Shown here: in pieces, positions 41,642 to 55,356 of the stretch
Layout: the number at the start of each line of letters is the position of its first letter
How positions within the stretch are numbered: position 1 is the stretch's first letter
Source of the DNA: Paenibacillus melissococcoides
GTDB taxonomy: Bacteria; Bacillota; Bacilli; Paenibacillales; Paenibacillaceae
Length of the DNA stretch: 64,000 nt
Direction: 5' to 3'
Assembly: GCA_944800085.1 (NCBI GenBank)
Contig: CALYLO010000016.1
Location: 1 to 64,000, forward strand
Notes under the pieces: generated by a model
Database searches by the model: none
What the model saw: the letters and a program-made list of their open reading frames with translations, nothing else
Told to the model about the DNA's origin: nothing
Translations under genes and position numbers: made by a program

Positions 41642-43834
41642 GTGAACCCAACGTGGAAAAAAACATCGTGGCTCAGCATCGTGTTGGTATGCGCGCTTGT
41701 GATCGGCTTGCTGCCGTTTCATGGAGTGGCTAACGCAGCGGATACGGTAACCGACGTCCACTTTGAATCGGATGTATCACCGGTTCATGTCATCGTGGAG
41801 GGACAGTCCGTTCAATTGAAGCTGATCGGCACGATCAAGGGAGAACAGAAGGATGTGACCGGCCTGGCGGACTGGAGCTCCTCCAATCCGAGCGCGGTCA
41901 CGGTAGACGCGGGCTGGGTAAAGGGCGCCGGCAAGGGGACTTCGGAGATTACGGCGAAGTACCAGGGGTATACCGTGAAGAAGACGGTCGTCTCCAATTA
42001 TATGTATGATGAATTGAGCATACGTTCCGCAGACACCGGCGTAGACATCGATAAAGAAACGACGCTTTACCTCGGCATGAAGCCGAATTGGAAGGCGTTT
42101 GCTTTTGACAATGACGGCAATACGGAGAACGATGTGACCACCGACGCTACCTGGAGCTCTTCCAACTCGAGCGTCGTCGAAGTGAACAAGGGCAAGCTTA
42201 CGCTGAAGGAAAAGGGCGAAGCCGAGATCACGGTCAAGCATAAAGGCTTGACCAGCAAAATCAAGATCAAGGTCGAGCTTCCGTACGAAGAGCTGATATT
42301 GTCTCCGGACAAGCTGATTGAATTCGAATTCGGCGATGCGGCGGTCAACGTGATCGCGAAGGCGAAGACGAAGGATGGCAATCTGGAGGATGTAACCGAT
42401 AAGGCGGATTGGTCGACGAGCGACAGCGGCATCGCGGAAGTGAAGGACGGTGCCGTCAAGCCGATTGGCGTCGGCACGGCCACCATTACAGCCACCTATC
42501 TGGGCGCGACGAAGTCGGTTACGGTCGTTGTCCGTCCATCGTACCAAGCGATGCGCATCTCGCCGGACAAGAAGCAGACGATGCTCCTGGGCGACGCGCC
42601 GCTGCAAGTGCAGACATTCGTCCTGAACTCGGCCGACACGCAGGAAGAGGTCACGCATCTTGCGGAATGGACATCGAGCAATGTGATGGCAGTGACGGTC
42701 GAACAGGGCCGGGTCTATGCCAAGGCAGCCGGGACAGCGACCGTGACAGCGAAGTACAAAGGACTGTCCAAATCGATCGAAGTCAATGTCATTCCGGCGA
42801 TAGAGAAGCTGGAATGGCCGGAGGAAGACAAGGATAAAGATGATGACGGCATCCGCAAGATGGATATCTATATGGAAGAATCCCAGAGCCTGCCGAAGGT
42901 AAGCGCGGTTACGCTGGGGGGAGACACCGTTGATGTATCCGATCTGGCGGTATGGACAAGCTCCAACACGGGCGTCATTTCCATTAAAGACGAGAAGATG
43001 AAGGCCGAGAGCCGGGGTACGGCGACCCTCACCGCGACCGTGCGCGATCATACGATTTCGATGGAAGTGACCGTGAAGCGCAAGGCGCTCATTCTCCAGT
43101 CCAGCACGGCGGAAATGAATATCGTGACGGGACGGGAGCAGGCGGTCCCGGATGTGACGGTCATCTATATGAACGGGGATGAGGAGAATATCACCTCCGA
43201 AGTGAAATGGGAGTCGAGCTCTCCAAATCTGATTGTCGTGAATGGAAAGATCAAAGGACTGGTGGCAAGCAAGGTGACGTTGACCGGAACCTATGCCAAT
43301 GTCAAAATATCGGTTAAAGTTACGGTTGAAGAAGAAGTCGTCCGCTTCGAGATTGAACCGGAGAACGTCACCTTGAATGTGAAGAAAAGCCAGAGCATCA
43401 AGGTAACGGGCTACTACAAGAACGGAAAGAAAATTTCGCTCGGCTCCAAGGTGAATTGGAAGTCGGACAATGAGAAGATAGCGACGGTGAAAGGCTCCTC
43501 CGTCAAGGGAGTCGCCATCGGCAGCACGCTGCTGACCGGCGAGTTCCAGGGACAGAAGCTGGAAGTTCAGGTGACGGTGAAACCGAAGCTGACGAAGCTG
43601 ATTGCCGAGCCGGGCAGCCTGAAGCTGACCGCCGGCCAGAAAGCGAACTGGAAGGTGAAGGCGATCTACGACACCGGGGAAGTCGTCGATGTTACTTCCT
43701 CTGTCACGTTCGTGCCATCCAACACGCATGTGAAGGTGGAGCGGGGCAGCGTGCAGGCCGTGTCCAAGGGCTCGACCAGCGTGAAGCTGACCTTCGATGG
43801 CAAGAGCACGTCGCTGCGTGTCAGCGTGAAATAA
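41642..43834 (+). CDS. Secreted Big_2 (bacterial Ig-like) repeat protein
   Basis: GTG 41642, GGAAGGGAGAAG upstream. 730 residues: signal peptide (about 1-33, ends GVANAA), then about eight Ig-like Big_2 domains of 80-95 residues, each with a xDVTxxAxWSSSNxxVxxVxxGxVKxxxxGTxTITAxYxG pattern. One linker (about 396-405) is acidic and repetitive (DKDKDDDG). No LPXTG or SLH anchor is visible, so it is probably released or held by other wall proteins. Such proteins act in adhesion or envelope structure. Single-gene unit. Confidence 0.85.
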   Translation: MNPTWKKTSWLSIVLVCALVIGLLPFHGVANAADTVTDVHFESDVSPVHVIVEGQSVQLKLIGTIKGEQKDVTGLADWSSSNPSAVTVDAGWVKGAGKGTSEITAKYQGYTVKKTVVSNYMYDELSIRSADTGVDIDKETTLYLGMKPNWKAFAFDNDGNTENDVTTDATWSSSNSSVVEVNKGKLTLKEKGEAEITVKHKGLTSKIKIKVELPYEELILSPDKLIEFEFGDAAVNVIAKAKTKDGNLEDVTDKADWSTSDSGIAEVKDGAVKPIGVGTATITATYLGATKSVTVVVRPSYQAMRISPDKKQTMLLGDAPLQVQTFVLNSADTQEEVTHLAEWTSSNVMAVTVEQGRVYAKAAGTATVTAKYKGLSKSIEVNVIPAIEKLEWPEEDKDKDDDGIRKMDIYMEESQSLPKVSAVTLGGDTVDVSDLAVWTSSNTGVISIKDEKMKAESRGTATLTATVRDHTISMEVTVKRKALILQSSTAEMNIVTGREQAVPDVTVIYMNGDEENITSEVKWESSSPNLIVVNGKIKGLVASKVTLTGTYANVKISVKVTVEEEVVRFEIEPENVTLNVKKSQSIKVTGYYKNGKKISLGSKVNWKSDNEKIATVKGSSVKGVAIGSTLLTGEFQGQKLEVQVTVKPKLTKLIAEPGSLKLTAGQKANWKVKAIYDTGEVVDVTSSVTFVPSNTHVKVERGSVQAVSKGSTSVKLTFDGKSTSLRVSVK

Positions 43835-43845
43835 AGCAATCATGC

Positions 43846-43880
43846 ACGGCCTGCCGGCTTCCTGAGAAGCGGCAGGCCGT
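43846..43880 (+). terminator. Hairpin after the Big_2 gene
   Basis: ACGGCCTGCCG-G-CTTC / GAAGCGGCAGGCCGT, a 15-bp stem with one bulge. The following AAGTATTTG is T-poor, so termination may be partial. Confidence 0.6.
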
Positions 43881-44063
43881 AAGTATTTGACGGGGCAGCC
43901 TCGGCGTAGAAGGAAAACCGCGTATCGGCGTTTTTTGCATTGGCAGCGGATTCAAATCCCGACTTGTCGTTCACGGCAGATGTGATACAATAGCATTATT
44001 TTATGGTACCGGACTATTCGTCCCTGGCCAAGGGATGGCGACACGAAAGAAGGAACGCAAAAC

Positions 44064-44915
44064 ATGATGGTTTATGGCCTCTTGCTCGTCATCGCATCCG
44101 CATTCACGCATGCGTTGTGGAACTTGTTCGCCAAGCGCAGCCTGCACAAGGAATCGTTCTTGTTCTCGCTCCATGCGGTTGCCACGGTTTTGTTCTTGCC
44201 TTTTTTTATCCGCGATCTGATCGCGATGACCTGGACATGGGGACATGCGCTGCTCCTTATCGTCTCATTTCTGCTGCAGGGAACTTATTTGTATCTGGTG
44301 TCCCAGGCCTACAAGGCAGGCGAGCTGTCGCAGGTGTATCCGATGATGCGGGGGACGGCCGCGCTGCTCGTGCCGCTTGTCAGCGTCTCCCTCTACGGGG
44401 AGAGCATGTCGGTCATCGGCTGGCTCGGGTGGGGCCTGATCGTGGGAGGGCTGTTCGGCCTGAGCGGCATGCTCTCCGCGAAGCAGAAGGATAAGTCGTG
44501 GTGGATTGCGCTTGCCTTGACGACCTCGGTCGGCATGTGCACCGCGGCATACACCTTGACCGACAAAGCCGTCGTCGAATTTTTCAGCCCGCTGGGGCTG
44601 ATCGAGATTTCGAATATCGGCGCCGTTGCCTTCCTGGCGCCTGCCGTAAAGCGTGCAGGGCTGCTGCGGCGCGAGTGGCGAGCGAACTGGAGCACGATCG
44701 GTCTCGGCGCGGTGATTTCGCCAGGCTCTTATCTGCTCTTCCTGTTCGCGATGACCTTGGGGCCGCTGGCTCATCTGGCGCCGATACGCGAATTCAGCAT
44801 TGTTATCGGTACCCTTCTCGGGTATTGGATTCTGAAGGAGAAGCAGGGCAAGAAGCGGCTTGTCGCATCGACGATTGTCGCGGCCGGAATGGCCTTGATC
44901 AGCATATGGGGCTGA
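44064..44915 (+). CDS. EamA/DMT family transporter
   Basis: 283 residues with ten hydrophobic segments in two EamA halves (first MMVYGLLLVIASAFTHALWN, SQVYPMMRGTAALLVPLVSV; second WWIALALTTSVGMCTAAYTL, HLAPIREFSIVIGTLLGYWIL). AGAAGGAA lies upstream of ATG 44064. Members export amino acids or metabolites; the substrate is not predictable. It is followed by an AT-rich stretch (44916-45200) that originally belonged to the region upstream of gltB. Confidence 0.85.
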   Translation: MMVYGLLLVIASAFTHALWNLFAKRSLHKESFLFSLHAVATVLFLPFFIRDLIAMTWTWGHALLLIVSFLLQGTYLYLVSQAYKAGELSQVYPMMRGTAALLVPLVSVSLYGESMSVIGWLGWGLIVGGLFGLSGMLSAKQKDKSWWIALALTTSVGMCTAAYTLTDKAVVEFFSPLGLIEISNIGAVAFLAPAVKRAGLLRREWRANWSTIGLGAVISPGSYLLFLFAMTLGPLAHLAPIREFSIVIGTLLGYWILKEKQGKKRLVASTIVAAGMALISIWG

Positions 44916-45200
44916 GCAAGACAGAAATCGATAGGAGAATGTAGCGCAGACTGTGTCTTCAGCAAAACGGGAGGCGCAGTGTTTTTATTCATATATATGA
45001 ATAAAAATTCAATCTATACAGGAATGATTAGTAGTATTCTTGTGAATTAATTAATAATATGTAGGATTGTGCAAAAAAATTATCAATGGGTGCAAATCGG
45101 GGGAAAGGATGCTCCTGCATGCAAATTTAGTGTTAAATACTGATAATATAGGCTTGATCCCGCCATCCGAAGAAGTTATCGGATCCATAAAAACATTCAA

Positions 45201-46674
45201 TGTTGTTCTTCTGTGATAATGTCACCCTATAACTGTTCTGAGATAATGTCACTATGGGACAGGAGATATTGACATTGACGAAAGCAGAAATGAAGAAGGT
45301 ACTCGTTGTGGAGAAAATCATAGATGGGCGGATGACCAATAGGGAGGGAGCGGCAGCGCTGGGTTTATCAGAACGCCAAGTCATTCGGCTAAAGAAGAAA
45401 TACCAATCCGGAAAAGGAGCACAAGAACTTATACACAAGAATCGGGGGAAACAGCCTCATCACGCCCTTCCCAATGAAGTGAAGGAACGAATCGTTGAGC
45501 TGTACACAGCCAAGTATTACGGAAGCAATTGCTGCCACTTCGCAGAGCTTCTTGAGGAGCATGAATCGTTGACACTGAGCGCTTCCAGCGTGAGACGTAT
45601 CCTTCTGGCTAGTGGGCTCAAGCAAGCCAAGCAGCGGCGTCGCAGTAAAGCCCATCCGCCACGGGAACGCAAACCGCAAGCCGGCATGCTGTGGCAGATT
45701 GACGCAACTCCTTATGCATGGTTGGAGGATCGGGCTTCATCCTTTACGCTGCATGCTGCGATTGACGATGCAACAGGTACCGTTGTCGGTGCCGTCTTTC
45801 GTCCGAACGAATGCCGGGAGGCCTACTCTCTAGTCATGCAGCAAGGGATAGAAAAATACGGGGTTCCCCTTGGGCTTTACAGTGATCGGCATACGATTTT
45901 CCGGTCGCCTAACGAAAAGCTGACGCTCGAGCAAGAGCTCGCTGGGGAGACCAAACCGCTCTCCCACTTCGGCAAAGCGATGGCTGACTTGCATATTGAG
46001 CACATCAAGGCAATTACACCGCAAGCCAAGGGACGGGTAGAACGCCTCTGGCAAACATTTCAGGATCGCTTGGTGATCGAACTGCGGCTTCTTGGCATCA
46101 AGACGCTGGAAGAGGCGAACGCGGCTCTGCCCAGCCTATTGCAGAAGCACAATCACAAATTTGCCATAGAGCCAAAAATGACCGATTCGGCTTACCTGAA
46201 GCTTGATCCGTCTATCGATTTAAATCATGTGTTCACGCTTCGCAATTATCGGCAACTCGGGACCGGAAACACCCTCTCGTACAACGGAAAGTGCTATACC
46301 CTTGCCCAGCCTGCTTCCCTTCGTCTGGATGCAAAAACGACGGTTGAAGTGCGGGAGACGTTAACAGGGGATGTATTGTTGTGGCACCAAGGCCAGCCCT
46401 GGGCACTCAAAGAAACTCAGAAGCCACAGCGCAAGACGTCTGGATCAAAAAAGGCGAGTTCTGCGTCGCCACGCAAACCCGCCCAGAATCATCCGTGGAA
46501 AACCACGTATGATAACACTAAAAATAAGCGTACCACAAAAAACAGTTCGTTCCAAGATGCAATGTATTCGCAACATAATAGCTATGCAGAGGTCACCTGG
46601 TAAGGCTGACCTCTGATCACACAAGTGACATTTTCATAGCACAGTTAAAGTGACATTTTCACAGACGATTGACA
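45201..46674 (+). mobile_element. ISNCY / IS1202-group insertion sequence, 1474 bp
   Basis: The ends TGTTGTTCTTCTGTGATAATGTCA (described as left) and the reverse complement of the right end share TGT-x-x-x-TC-x-TCTGTGA-x-AATGTCAC and a second internal AATGTCAC box about 25 bases further in; each end thus has two GTCAC-type transposase sites. One intact transposase gene fills the middle. The element separates gltB from its former upstream region. Confidence 0.85.
45254..46603 (+). CDS. ISNCY (IS1202-group) DDE transposase
   Basis: 449 residues. N-terminal HTH (NREGAAALGLSERQVIRLKKKY), then an rve-type catalytic core: Asp in MLWQIDATPYAWLED, Asp in GLYSDRHTIFRSP, Glu in KGRVERLWQTFQDRL. A C-terminal beta part (NYRQLGTGNTLSYNGKCYTL) and basic tail follow. 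Undisrupted, so probably active. The ATG at 45254 lies 53 bases inside the left end. Confidence 0.9.
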   Translation: MGQEILTLTKAEMKKVLVVEKIIDGRMTNREGAAALGLSERQVIRLKKKYQSGKGAQELIHKNRGKQPHHALPNEVKERIVELYTAKYYGSNCCHFAELLEEHESLTLSASSVRRILLASGLKQAKQRRRSKAHPPRERKPQAGMLWQIDATPYAWLEDRASSFTLHAAIDDATGTVVGAVFRPNECREAYSLVMQQGIEKYGVPLGLYSDRHTIFRSPNEKLTLEQELAGETKPLSHFGKAMADLHIEHIKAITPQAKGRVERLWQTFQDRLVIELRLLGIKTLEEANAALPSLLQKHNHKFAIEPKMTDSAYLKLDPSIDLNHVFTLRNYRQLGTGNTLSYNGKCYTLAQPASLRLDAKTTVEVRETLTGDVLLWHQGQPWALKETQKPQRKTSGSKKASSASPRKPAQNHPWKTTYDNTKNKRTTKNSSFQDAMYSQHNSYAEVTW

Positions 46675-46690
46675 CCATAAAAACATTCAA

Positions 46691-46719
46691 TTGCTCTAAA
46701 AAAAACATGATGATAAAAT
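46691..46719 (+). promoter_or_regulatory. Candidate gltB promoter left at the IS border
   Basis: TTGCTC (46691-46696), 17-base spacer, TAAAAT (46714-46719). It begins immediately after the right target duplication, so the IS has replaced everything upstream of -35 while leaving the core promoter. Confidence 0.45.
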
Positions 46720-46797
46720 GATGAAACAATACAAATGCATAAATATGTGATTTCGTATGTACAGAATACATTTTCATCAAGAAAGGACGGTGCCCTC

Positions 46798-51426
<4,629 letters not shown>

Positions 51427-51543
51427 AATATGTTACGATAGCCTTGTTTCGCAGTGCGGTCCTCCCGGAGGGCCGGCGGCGGAACAAGGCTATTGCCCGT
51501 TGGCGGGAAGGCCTATCTTCCGGGGAACTGACGGTGAATCTGC

Positions 51544-52980
51544 ATGAAACTGATGCCGCGCGGCATGATGAGCAAATATACAGGGGAAATGAAAGTATTT
51601 ATATGGGCCAGCATGATCAACTCGACCGGCGGCGCGCTGATGTGGCCGTTGACGACGCTGTTCGTGCATACGCAGTTGAACCGGTCGCTGGCGGATGCAG
51701 GCTTTGTCATTTTAATGCAGATGCTGGGCGGATTTTTCGGCCAACTGCTGGGCGGGGGGCTGTATTACCGCCTCGGGGTGCGGAGGCTGTTAATCGGCGC
51801 GCTGGCCGCCACCTCGCTGCTGCAGGTGTCGCTGGTCGTGACGGCGCATGCCGACTGGTGGCTCTACGTGACGACGATGACGGTGCTTGGCCTGACCAAC
51901 TCAGCCTCGATGCCGGCGATCCAATCGTTCGTCGGCTTCCGCTGGGCGGATCGGCGGGAGGAGCTGTTCAACGTCATCTACGTCGGGAACAATGTCGGGG
52001 TCGCGCTGGGCACCGCGCTGAGCGGGGTGTTGGCGGATATCTCCTTCAATCTGACGTTCGTGCTCAACGGGCTGACATCCGCCGGCTTCGCCTTGTTCTT
52101 CTACCGCTTCCTGCGGGGACAGAACGAGGACGCGGCCGCGCCCGGGGCCGTGAACGGAAGCGCAGAGAAGGGCGCGACGGAGAATGGCACGTTGATTGAA
52201 GGAGCGTCGGTAGATGGAGTGTCGGTCGATGGAGTGTCGGTGAATGGTACGCCGGTGAATGGTACATCGGTGAATGGAGTGTCGGTGAATGGAGATTCGG
52301 CGGATGGAGCCGGCGGGCAGGAGAAAACAACTGCCGCCCGCGCCCGGCGGGGCGTTCTGCCGGAGCGCAACCTGTGGGAGAAGCTGTCCGCCTACCGGAT
52401 CTATCTATTCATGTCGGTAGGCACCTTGTTCATCTGGCTCGCCAATTCCCTCTGGGGAACCGGGGTGGCGCCGCATATTGCGGATCAAGGGATGAACTTC
52501 TCTATGTACAGCCTGCTGTGGACGCTGAACGGAGTGCTTATCTTCGCGGCGCAGCCGATCACGTCGTGGATGAAGCGGACGATCGCGGTGCCGCTGACAT
52601 CGCAGTTGACCTGGAGCGCAATCTTTTACGGATTGGCGTATGTCGTCATCTGGTTCCTGCCCTTCTACAGCGGCTTCCTGCTGGCGATGGCCCTCGCCAC
52701 CTTGGGCGAGATGCTGGTCTCCCCGGCGGTGCCGGCCTTCCTGGCGGCCCGCGCAGGGCGGGAGGCGCCCTTCTATATGGGCGTGTCCGGTGGAATTGCT
52801 TCCATCGGGCGCATGATCGGCCCGTATGTGCTTGGCCTGACCTATGATCACGGCGGCCTCGACGGGGTATCGTTCATCTCCGTCCTCATCGCGGTGCTGG
52901 CCGTCCTCAGCTTCGTTACCCACGCGGCGCTGCAGCGTAAGGAGCGTTCTCCGCAACATGACATGATGATGCACGGGTAA
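51544..52980 (+). CDS. MFS transporter with repetitive central loop
   Basis: 478 residues, twelve hydrophobic segments in two blocks (about 14-200 and 280-465). MFS motif A-like GGGLYYRLGVRRLL lies between TM2 and TM3. The cytosolic loop between halves is unusually long and contains seven five-residue repeats of the SVNG-V/T type, encoded by a 15-bp tandem repeat. Likely a drug or metabolite exporter. ATG 51544 has a poor ribosome site; ATG 51553 or 51568 are alternatives. Confidence 0.8.
   Translation: MKLMPRGMMSKYTGEMKVFIWASMINSTGGALMWPLTTLFVHTQLNRSLADAGFVILMQMLGGFFGQLLGGGLYYRLGVRRLLIGALAATSLLQVSLVVTAHADWWLYVTTMTVLGLTNSASMPAIQSFVGFRWADRREELFNVIYVGNNVGVALGTALSGVLADISFNLTFVLNGLTSAGFALFFYRFLRGQNEDAAAPGAVNGSAEKGATENGTLIEGASVDGVSVDGVSVNGTPVNGTSVNGVSVNGDSADGAGGQEKTTAARARRGVLPERNLWEKLSAYRIYLFMSVGTLFIWLANSLWGTGVAPHIADQGMNFSMYSLLWTLNGVLIFAAQPITSWMKRTIAVPLTSQLTWSAIFYGLAYVVIWFLPFYSGFLLAMALATLGEMLVSPAVPAFLAARAGREAPFYMGVSGGIASIGRMIGPYVLGLTYDHGGLDGVSFISVLIAVLAVLSFVTHAALQRKERSPQHDMMMHG
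52206..52310 (+). repeat. Coding 15-bp tandem repeat, seven units
   Basis: Units of the form GTCGGTGAATGGAGT, slightly varied, encode (S/P)V(D/N)G(V/T). Being a multiple of three, copy number can vary without breaking the transporter frame. Confidence 0.85.
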
Positions 52981-53010
52981 GGGCAGAGTACAAGCAATAG
53001 CTTCCCATTT

Positions 53011-53148
53011 TCAACATATCTTAAGGAACACAGCTTTACAAAACCTATCTGAAGGAACGTAGCTGAACATAGCTTTACAAAACCTATCTGAAGGAACGTA
53101 GCTGAACATAGCTTTACAGATCTATCTTAAGCAACATTGCTAAACTCA
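53011..53148. repeat. 39-bp tandem repeat, about three copies
   Basis: GCTTTACAAAACCTATCTG... recurs at 53033, 53072 and 53111 (period 39), with a partial unit before. It lies just after the MFS gene; no coding potential seen. Confidence 0.85.
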
Positions 53149-53152
53149 CTGG

Positions 53153-53186
53153 GACATCCTCGTTTGAAAGGCGGGGGTGTCTTTTT
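53153..53186 (+). terminator. Terminator downstream of the MFS gene
   Basis: GACATCC-T-CG / CG-GGGGTGTC stem with T5 tail; about 170 bases after the stop, beyond the 39-bp repeats. Confidence 0.7.
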
Positions 53187-53420
53187 CTCCTCTTTCAGTG
53201 GCATGATCGCCTCTTTTGAGCCCCCCTTGTTCTTCGTATGATGCACCGAGGATAGCAAGCCTGCAATTTTACATCATTTTATGGATGTACAGGGTTTTTT
53301 CGGTGCGATTCCTGCGAAAATACAGGATTTTCGTCCATTCTATCCCAATCCAAAACGATAAGAAGGAAAATTGATGTACATTTGCAGTATTTTTGTTCTC
53401 GAACAGCGGGCTTGGCACCA

Positions 53421-53444
53421 ATCCTGCAATTTTGCAGGATTTTT
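53421..53444 (+). terminator. Small palindromic terminator-like element
   Basis: ATCCTGCA ATTT TGCAGGAT followed by TTTTT. Related TGCAATTTTACA and ACAGGATTTT pieces occur at about 53260 and 53320, so this may be a small repeated element. The 53187-53511 stretch otherwise holds no gene I can support. Confidence 0.5.
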
Positions 53445-53511
53445 GTGCTGCTGAACGCGGTGGGCTCGCTGCGGCCTTGATTCGTCTCTGACTACCGCGC
53501 CTTCCGTCAGC

Positions 53512-53760
53512 CCTGGAGTGATTTGCCTCTCCTTGGCGGGGTTTGCTCCTGCTCTAGAGTGATTTGCCTCTCCTTGGCGGGGTTTGCTCCTGCTCTAGAG
53601 TGATTTGCCTCTCCTTGGCGGGGTTTGCTCCTGCTCTAGAGTGATTTGCCTCTCCTTGGCGGGGTTTGCTCCTGCCCTGGAGTGATTTGGCTCTGACTTG
53701 GCGGGGTTTGCTCCTGCCCTGGAGTGATTTGGCTCTGACTTGGCGGGATACCTTCCTGCA
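53512..53760. repeat. 41-bp minisatellite, about six copies
   Basis: Unit TGATTTGCCTCTCCTTGGCG followed by GGGTTTGCTCCTGCTCTAGAG; copies start near 53519, 53560, 53601, 53642, 53683 and 53725 (one period is 42). Later units have CCTGGAG and GACTTGG variants. The period is not a multiple of three, so the long minus-strand open frame over it is not a gene. Confidence 0.9.
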
Positions 53761-53825
53761 CCAGTATGATTGTTCCTGCACTAGCGAGATTTACCTTGCG
53801 CCAGCGCCAATCGCCCCTGCTCGTC

Positions 53826-54194
53826 CTATCGCATCATCCGCTCCGCCCGCACGAAGGCGACGAACCGGCGCGCTTCCTCGTAAGTCAATGGCTCCCCGTC
53901 GACCTCGAAGCGGAGGCGGCTCAACGCCGCCGGATCCGACAGCTCGATGCCGGGGGCGGCTTTAGCGGGCTCCGAATCCGGCTGAATGCCTCCGCGAGGA
54001 AGTCGGCCTATCAAATAATCAACCGAGACGCCGAATAGATCGGCTGCCCGTATCAAGGTGTCGAAGTCGGGCTTGCGCCGATTCTTCTCATAATGCGACA
54101 GCGCCGCCCGCGTAATGCCGAGCTTCTCCGCCATCTCTTCCTGTGTCCAGCCGCTGCGCTCGCGCAGCTGCCCCAGGCGGCTTCCCAACTCCAT
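53826..54194 (-). CDS. XRE-family transcriptional regulator
   Basis: ATG 54194 (MELGSRLGQLRERSGWTQEE) with AAAGGAGGGG upstream; the longer frame from 54233 is not needed. 122 residues: Cro/CI-type HTH (TQEEMAEKLGITRAALSHYE, FDTLIRAADLFGVSVDYLIG) and a C-terminal part with LTYEEARRFVAFVRAERMMR. It belongs to the SinR/ImmR-like group. No operator was identified. Confidence 0.85.
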   Translation of the reverse strand: MELGSRLGQLRERSGWTQEEMAEKLGITRAALSHYEKNRRKPDFDTLIRAADLFGVSVDYLIGRLPRGGIQPDSEPAKAAPGIELSDPAALSRLRFEVDGEPLTYEEARRFVAFVRAERMMR

Positions 54195-54785
54195 ACGGTT
54201 GCCCCTCCTTTGCATTGGAAACATATGCCCCATCCTGTATGCGGCTCCGGATGTGGGGGCGAATTGAACCGGCGCCGTTACAACGCTCCGGCCAGGCGTG
54301 CGGCCGCCATGGAGGGGGCCGGCTTTTTCCCGCCGGTTTCCGTCTCATTATAGGCCGATTGCGTCCGGGGCGCAATGTGTGTACAGTGCCGGCCCGGCTT
54401 GAGTCCCGGCTTGGCTTGCAGTCCCGGTCTGGCCTGTTCGGGGACGCTTCTCGGCGGACAAGGCGCGCTTCAGCAATTCGCCGGCTTGCCGATGGCACAG
54501 CTCTTCGAAGCGGTGCGGAGAACGGTGGCCGGATACCGGACCGCCGGTTCTGCGCGAGAGTCTCATGCCGCTGAAGAGCGGCCGCAGGCGGCGGGATCAT
54601 CGTTCGGGATCCGCGGGCATATATATAAGTAGGCGTCGCTATGATTCCAGCCATACAGACGCTGCGCTGCGGTTCTGCATAGGATGAGGACATAGGTCTT
54701 CCAGCGCGCTCGGCGAGGCGTCCCGCGATAGGGCGCGGCCAAGCGGCTGAACCGTCCGATTCGTCAGAACAAGGAGTTGGGATCG
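54195..54785. other. Intergenic region without supported genes
   Basis: About 590 bases between the XRE regulator and rfbC, divergent promoters expected. It contains palindromic GC-rich stretches (GTCCCGGCTTGGCTTGCAGT and GTCCCGGTCTGGCC near 54400) and an AT-rich TATATATAAGTAGG at about 54620 that could be part of the rfbC promoter. The open frames across it lack ribosome sites and similarity. Confidence 0.5.
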
Positions 54786-55355
54786 ATGAAAATCATATCT
54801 ACGCCGCTGGACGGCGTTTTGATGTTGGAGCCGAAGGTGTTTGAAGACGGCCGCGGCTTTTTTATGGAAAGCTATCATCGCGAAAAATGGGAGGCTTCCG
54901 GTATTCCGCAGACGTTCGTGCAGGATAATCATTCGCTGTCTGCCCGGGCCGGCACGATTCGCGGGCTGCATTACCAGTTGGAGCCGATGGCGCAGACCAA
55001 GCTGGTCCGGGTGCTCGTTGGCGCCATCTATGATGTGGCTGTCGATATCCGCCGCGGTTCTCCGCGGTTCGGCCAATGGTTTGGCGTCATTTTGAGCGCT
55101 GCCAACAAGCGGCAGCTCCTTATTCCGCCGGGCTATGCCCACGGATTCTGCACTCTGGTGGATAATACCGAGGTAATGTACAAGGTGGATGCCCACTACG
55201 CGCCGGAATGGGATCGGGGAGTCCGGTGGGATGATCCCGCCATCGGGATTCCGTGGCCGGCTTCGAATCCGATAATGTCGGACAAGGACAAGGCGATGCC
55301 GCTGCTGGAAGACGCCGAGACATTCTCCCTGTCCAGTCTGGAGCGAGGCGGGTGA
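54786..55355 (+). CDS. rfbC: dTDP-4-dehydrorhamnose 3,5-epimerase
   Basis: ATG 54786 lies 9 bases after AAGGAG; the TTG at 54777 abuts it. 189 residues: DGRGFFMESYHREKW, FVQDNHSLSARAGTIRGLHYQ (catalytic His in RGLHYQ), VAVDIRRGSPRFGQW, LIPPGYAHGFCTL (second active-site region), DDPAIGIPWP. It converts dTDP-4-keto-6-deoxyglucose to dTDP-4-keto-rhamnose for wall glycans or S-layer glycoprotein. It forms an operon with rfbD one base downstream. Confidence 0.92.
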   Translation: MKIISTPLDGVLMLEPKVFEDGRGFFMESYHREKWEASGIPQTFVQDNHSLSARAGTIRGLHYQLEPMAQTKLVRVLVGAIYDVAVDIRRGSPRFGQWFGVILSAANKRQLLIPPGYAHGFCTLVDNTEVMYKVDAHYAPEWDRGVRWDDPAIGIPWPASNPIMSDKDKAMPLLEDAETFSLSSLERGG

Positions 55356-55356
55356 G

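Larger units (their letters stand above)
45185..46690 (+). repeat. 16-bp target site duplication flanking the IS1202-group element
   Basis: CCATAAAAACATTCAA occurs at 45185-45200 and at 46675-46690, exactly abutting the element ends. Long target duplications are a known mark of the IS1202 group. Confidence 0.9.

Noticed and set aside
41777..43843. 688-codon minus-strand open frame opposite the Big_2 gene
   Set aside because: It is antisense to a well-supported gene, has no recognisable domains or ribosome site, and is an expected shadow in high-GC repeats.
53033..53150. Possible CRISPR array from spaced repeats
   Set aside because: The 39-bp units are adjacent tandem copies without unique spacers and no cas genes are present.
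53554..53781. Minus-strand 75-codon open frame with Gln/Glu/Pro repeats
   Set aside because: It lies over the 41-bp minisatellite; the period is not a multiple of three, the frames rotate, and there is no ribosome site.
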